From NCBI GenBank assembly GCA_963210315.1, contig OY723258.1, forward strand, positions 868,001 through 932,000: DNA of 64,000 nucleotides, in the 5' to 3' direction. A program made the translations under genes and the position numbers. Numbering within the stretch: position 1 is the first letter of the stretch; every line of letters begins with the position of its first letter. Under the pieces are notes generated by a model that was given only the letters and a program-made list of their open reading frames with translations, did not search any database and had not been told where the DNA came from. This stretch comes from Rhynchopus euleeides. Lineage: Eukaryota; Euglenozoa; Diplonemea; Diplonemida; Diplonemidae. Of the stretch, positions 62,201 to 64,000 are shown one piece after another.

Positions 62201-64000
62201 ACTGCCGACTCCGTACGACGGAGTAAGAGGTTTGCAACACGAAGGAAGAGAAGCTCATTCAGCTTCATGCCTGTTCCCTGCTTCCCGTGATTCGCATGTC
62301 CCTGTTCCTAGAACTGCTGTCGATGCCAGCTAACCCAATAGTGCCTACAACCTTATGAACCCTATGTGCTACCCTGTTGCGCCATGTGTGCTTATGTAAC
62401 CGTACACGAAGTAATGGACCCGGTAACCGTAAACGGGTATTGCCACCCGGTAAGACCCAACACCGTATATATCCACCGTATCCGTGAGCACTAAGAATAA
62501 TCCTGTTGAAATCGCGGCCGTTGATTCGTTATGCCAGGCACGTGCGGCCTGCCCTCCGTGTGTCTGCCTCAGTGAGAGCTTTGCGTGCTGACATGCACAA
62601 TCATCCTTTTTCAAACGTGGTCCCGAGGCCACTTCGCCGCTTTGCGTGCATTATTTAGGCGGGCCGTACGCTACGCTAGAACCGAGCGATATACTGGCGC
62701 ATACTGGGTTACGTCCGGAACTAAGAACACCATCGGGTCATTCAGGTGCCCGCACCACAGCCACCGGCATAGGTCATGCAAGGTCCAGTCGAGTCCAGTA
62801 CACGGTGGACTCAACACCACCAGCATCTGGCCCTCGCGCTGTGCAGAGCGCTTACTCACGACAGCCTCTCGTGGGGCAAATCAACCACCAATGCCACACA
62901 AGACGACTATCCGTGGCGCTTGTCTCAGTGAGCTGAGGAACGTCCGGCTCCTGGCCTCCGGCGACACTTCGCATGGACGTATGGGAAGACAACCTAATGA
63001 TCTCGTGCTGGTCCTGGACAGGCAGTTGCGCGGGAAGGCAAGGCTGAGCAGACCAGGACAGAGACTGGCGTGTCGACCCTCAGCAGCTTTTGCACCCTCG
63101 GGCCCAGCTAGCATCGCGTTGTACGCGACGAGACGACGCTGGAGAGGCGAGCATGGGGTTCACCTGACCTGCAGTGCGCCCTTCAGAACGCAATGCGCCT
63201 TCTCTCAGAAGGTAAACAAGCGAAAGAAACTGGAAGAATTTGTCGGAAGCGTGCCCAATGACTCGAAGCTGCAGGGAGCCCCCTCTGCCATCAGCACGGA
63301 GGGCCATTGGTAGGTCGCTTGGGCAGGGAGGCTGACAAGGACACGATTGGTGTGGCGGGCATGACTTCAGCCCGGTGCAGGCCAACAGATGCCTTCAAGG
63401 CGGTCGCAACCGACGGGGCATGCCACAGTGAGGCAAGGATACTGTGGCGGTGCATTGCCAACGGAGCCTTCCAGACGGCCCACCTGCAGCAAGACCAACC
63501 CAATGGAAAGGGGATAAGGCAAGCGGATGGAATGGACCACGAGCCACCTCTAGACCTTGGAGGTGACTGCCCCTGTGCATACAACAGGTCACTTCAATAA
63601 ACCCATAAACGCAGCCACCATGACTGCCCATCGTCACATCGTCTCGATAACTACGTACCGTATGTTCATAATACCCTGGCTTTGTGCCACCATGACCCCA
63701 ATAACCTGCCCCAACTGGCGATGTGCGACAAATCGATCAGCACAAAAGAATATCCAACGAACCCAACGCAACAGACACACCTCTGCCGGTGGGAAGATGA
63801 CGGACGAATGACAGATCCTGAAGGAGAAACGGACTGGCCCGAACCAACGACATCATCTAACATGTTGAGCACGAGGATGCCACGACCCACTAGACCCAGA
63901 TGGAAGATCACCCACCAATAGAACCCGTATTACCACGCAACCTCGTGCCGAGGCGCGAACCCTAATGTAACTCCATATGACCCGGTATAACCAAGAGACC

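Larger units (their letters stand above)
56444..64000. other. Gene-free right end, 7.5 kb
   Basis: Many short overlapping frames on both strands, none with motifs or family match. The texture differs from the rest: past ~57.7 kb long G, C, A or T runs and dinucleotide repeats are almost absent. It may be decayed repeats, subtelomeric or centromeric-type DNA, or a mis-joined contig. A Lys/Ala-rich plus-strand stretch near 56,940-56,985 recalls a histone H1-type tail but has no intact gene around it. Confidence 0.5.

Noticed and set aside
62395-62440. CCGTAAAC-like words similar to the MITE terminus at 10.23 kb
   Set aside because: Match is only 8-9 bp, with no partner end and no TA-bounded structure.
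62585-63313. 242-residue plus-strand frame in the gene-free end
   Set aside because: Arg/Ser/Cys-rich shadow-like composition, no family and no acceptor-like start. I see no coding signal.

Overview
The window is nuclear DNA from a GC-rich, gene-sparse, flagellated single-celled eukaryote. Evidence for a eukaryote: GT-AG introns (at least ten can be placed, all with donors beginning GTATG), the cytosolic ribosomal protein eL24-type neighbour family member uL24/RPL26, ESCRT-II VPS25, a DPY-30-domain axoneme-type protein and a WD40/EF-hand flagellar-type protein. Fifteen host genes between 1 and 55,348 all lie on the minus strand. Many have a CAG 4-14 nt before the ATG, often behind a pyrimidine-rich stretch, which looks like a 3' splice acceptor. 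One-way gene arrays with very short leaders are typical of organisms that use spliced-leader trans-splicing (Euglenozoa, dinoflagellates). With canonical GT-AG introns and a bacterial-type cellulase, a diplonemid-like euglenozoan is my best guess; this is inference, not proof.

Layout: 1-404 partial short-chain dehydrogenase; 1,671-3,158 secreted GH5 cellulase, both preceded by copies of one ~150-bp module; 4,216-5,609 unknown; 5,878-9,516 EngB-type GTPase; 10,234-10,726 a small DNA transposon; 10,945-13,522 four-exon DPY-30 protein; 14,374-21,582 a 2,402-residue WD40/EF-hand protein; 22,946-24,041 RPL26 (four exons); 24-27.6 kb a repeat-rich gap; 27,586-28,915 unknown; 29,690-30,226 VPS25; 30,741-31,697 secreted Cys-rich protein; 32,645-35,879 a TTAA-flanked element; 36,201-37,952 Ca2+/H+ exchanger; 38,918-41,717 unknown zinc-ligand protein; 42,589-43,179 membrane-anchored unknown; 45,646-48,839 a protein with two degenerate tyrosine-phosphatase domains around two PDZ-like domains; 52,392-53,320 a hAT-type element carrying an ORF; 53,606-55,348 cytochrome P450; 55,869-56,443 a plus-strand coding-like stretch; 56.4-64 kb essentially gene-free.

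The genes do not form a pathway. They are housekeeping (translation, ESCRT, organellar GTPase, calcium transport), ciliary, and metabolic or secreted genes placed one after another on one strand, as expected for a long shared transcription unit. Plus-strand reading frames are confined to the hAT element and the stretch near 56 kb. The most unusual items are the double pseudophosphatase-PDZ protein, the shared upstream module, the intact hAT and TTAA elements with visible target duplications, and the gene-free right end with its long perfect palindrome.
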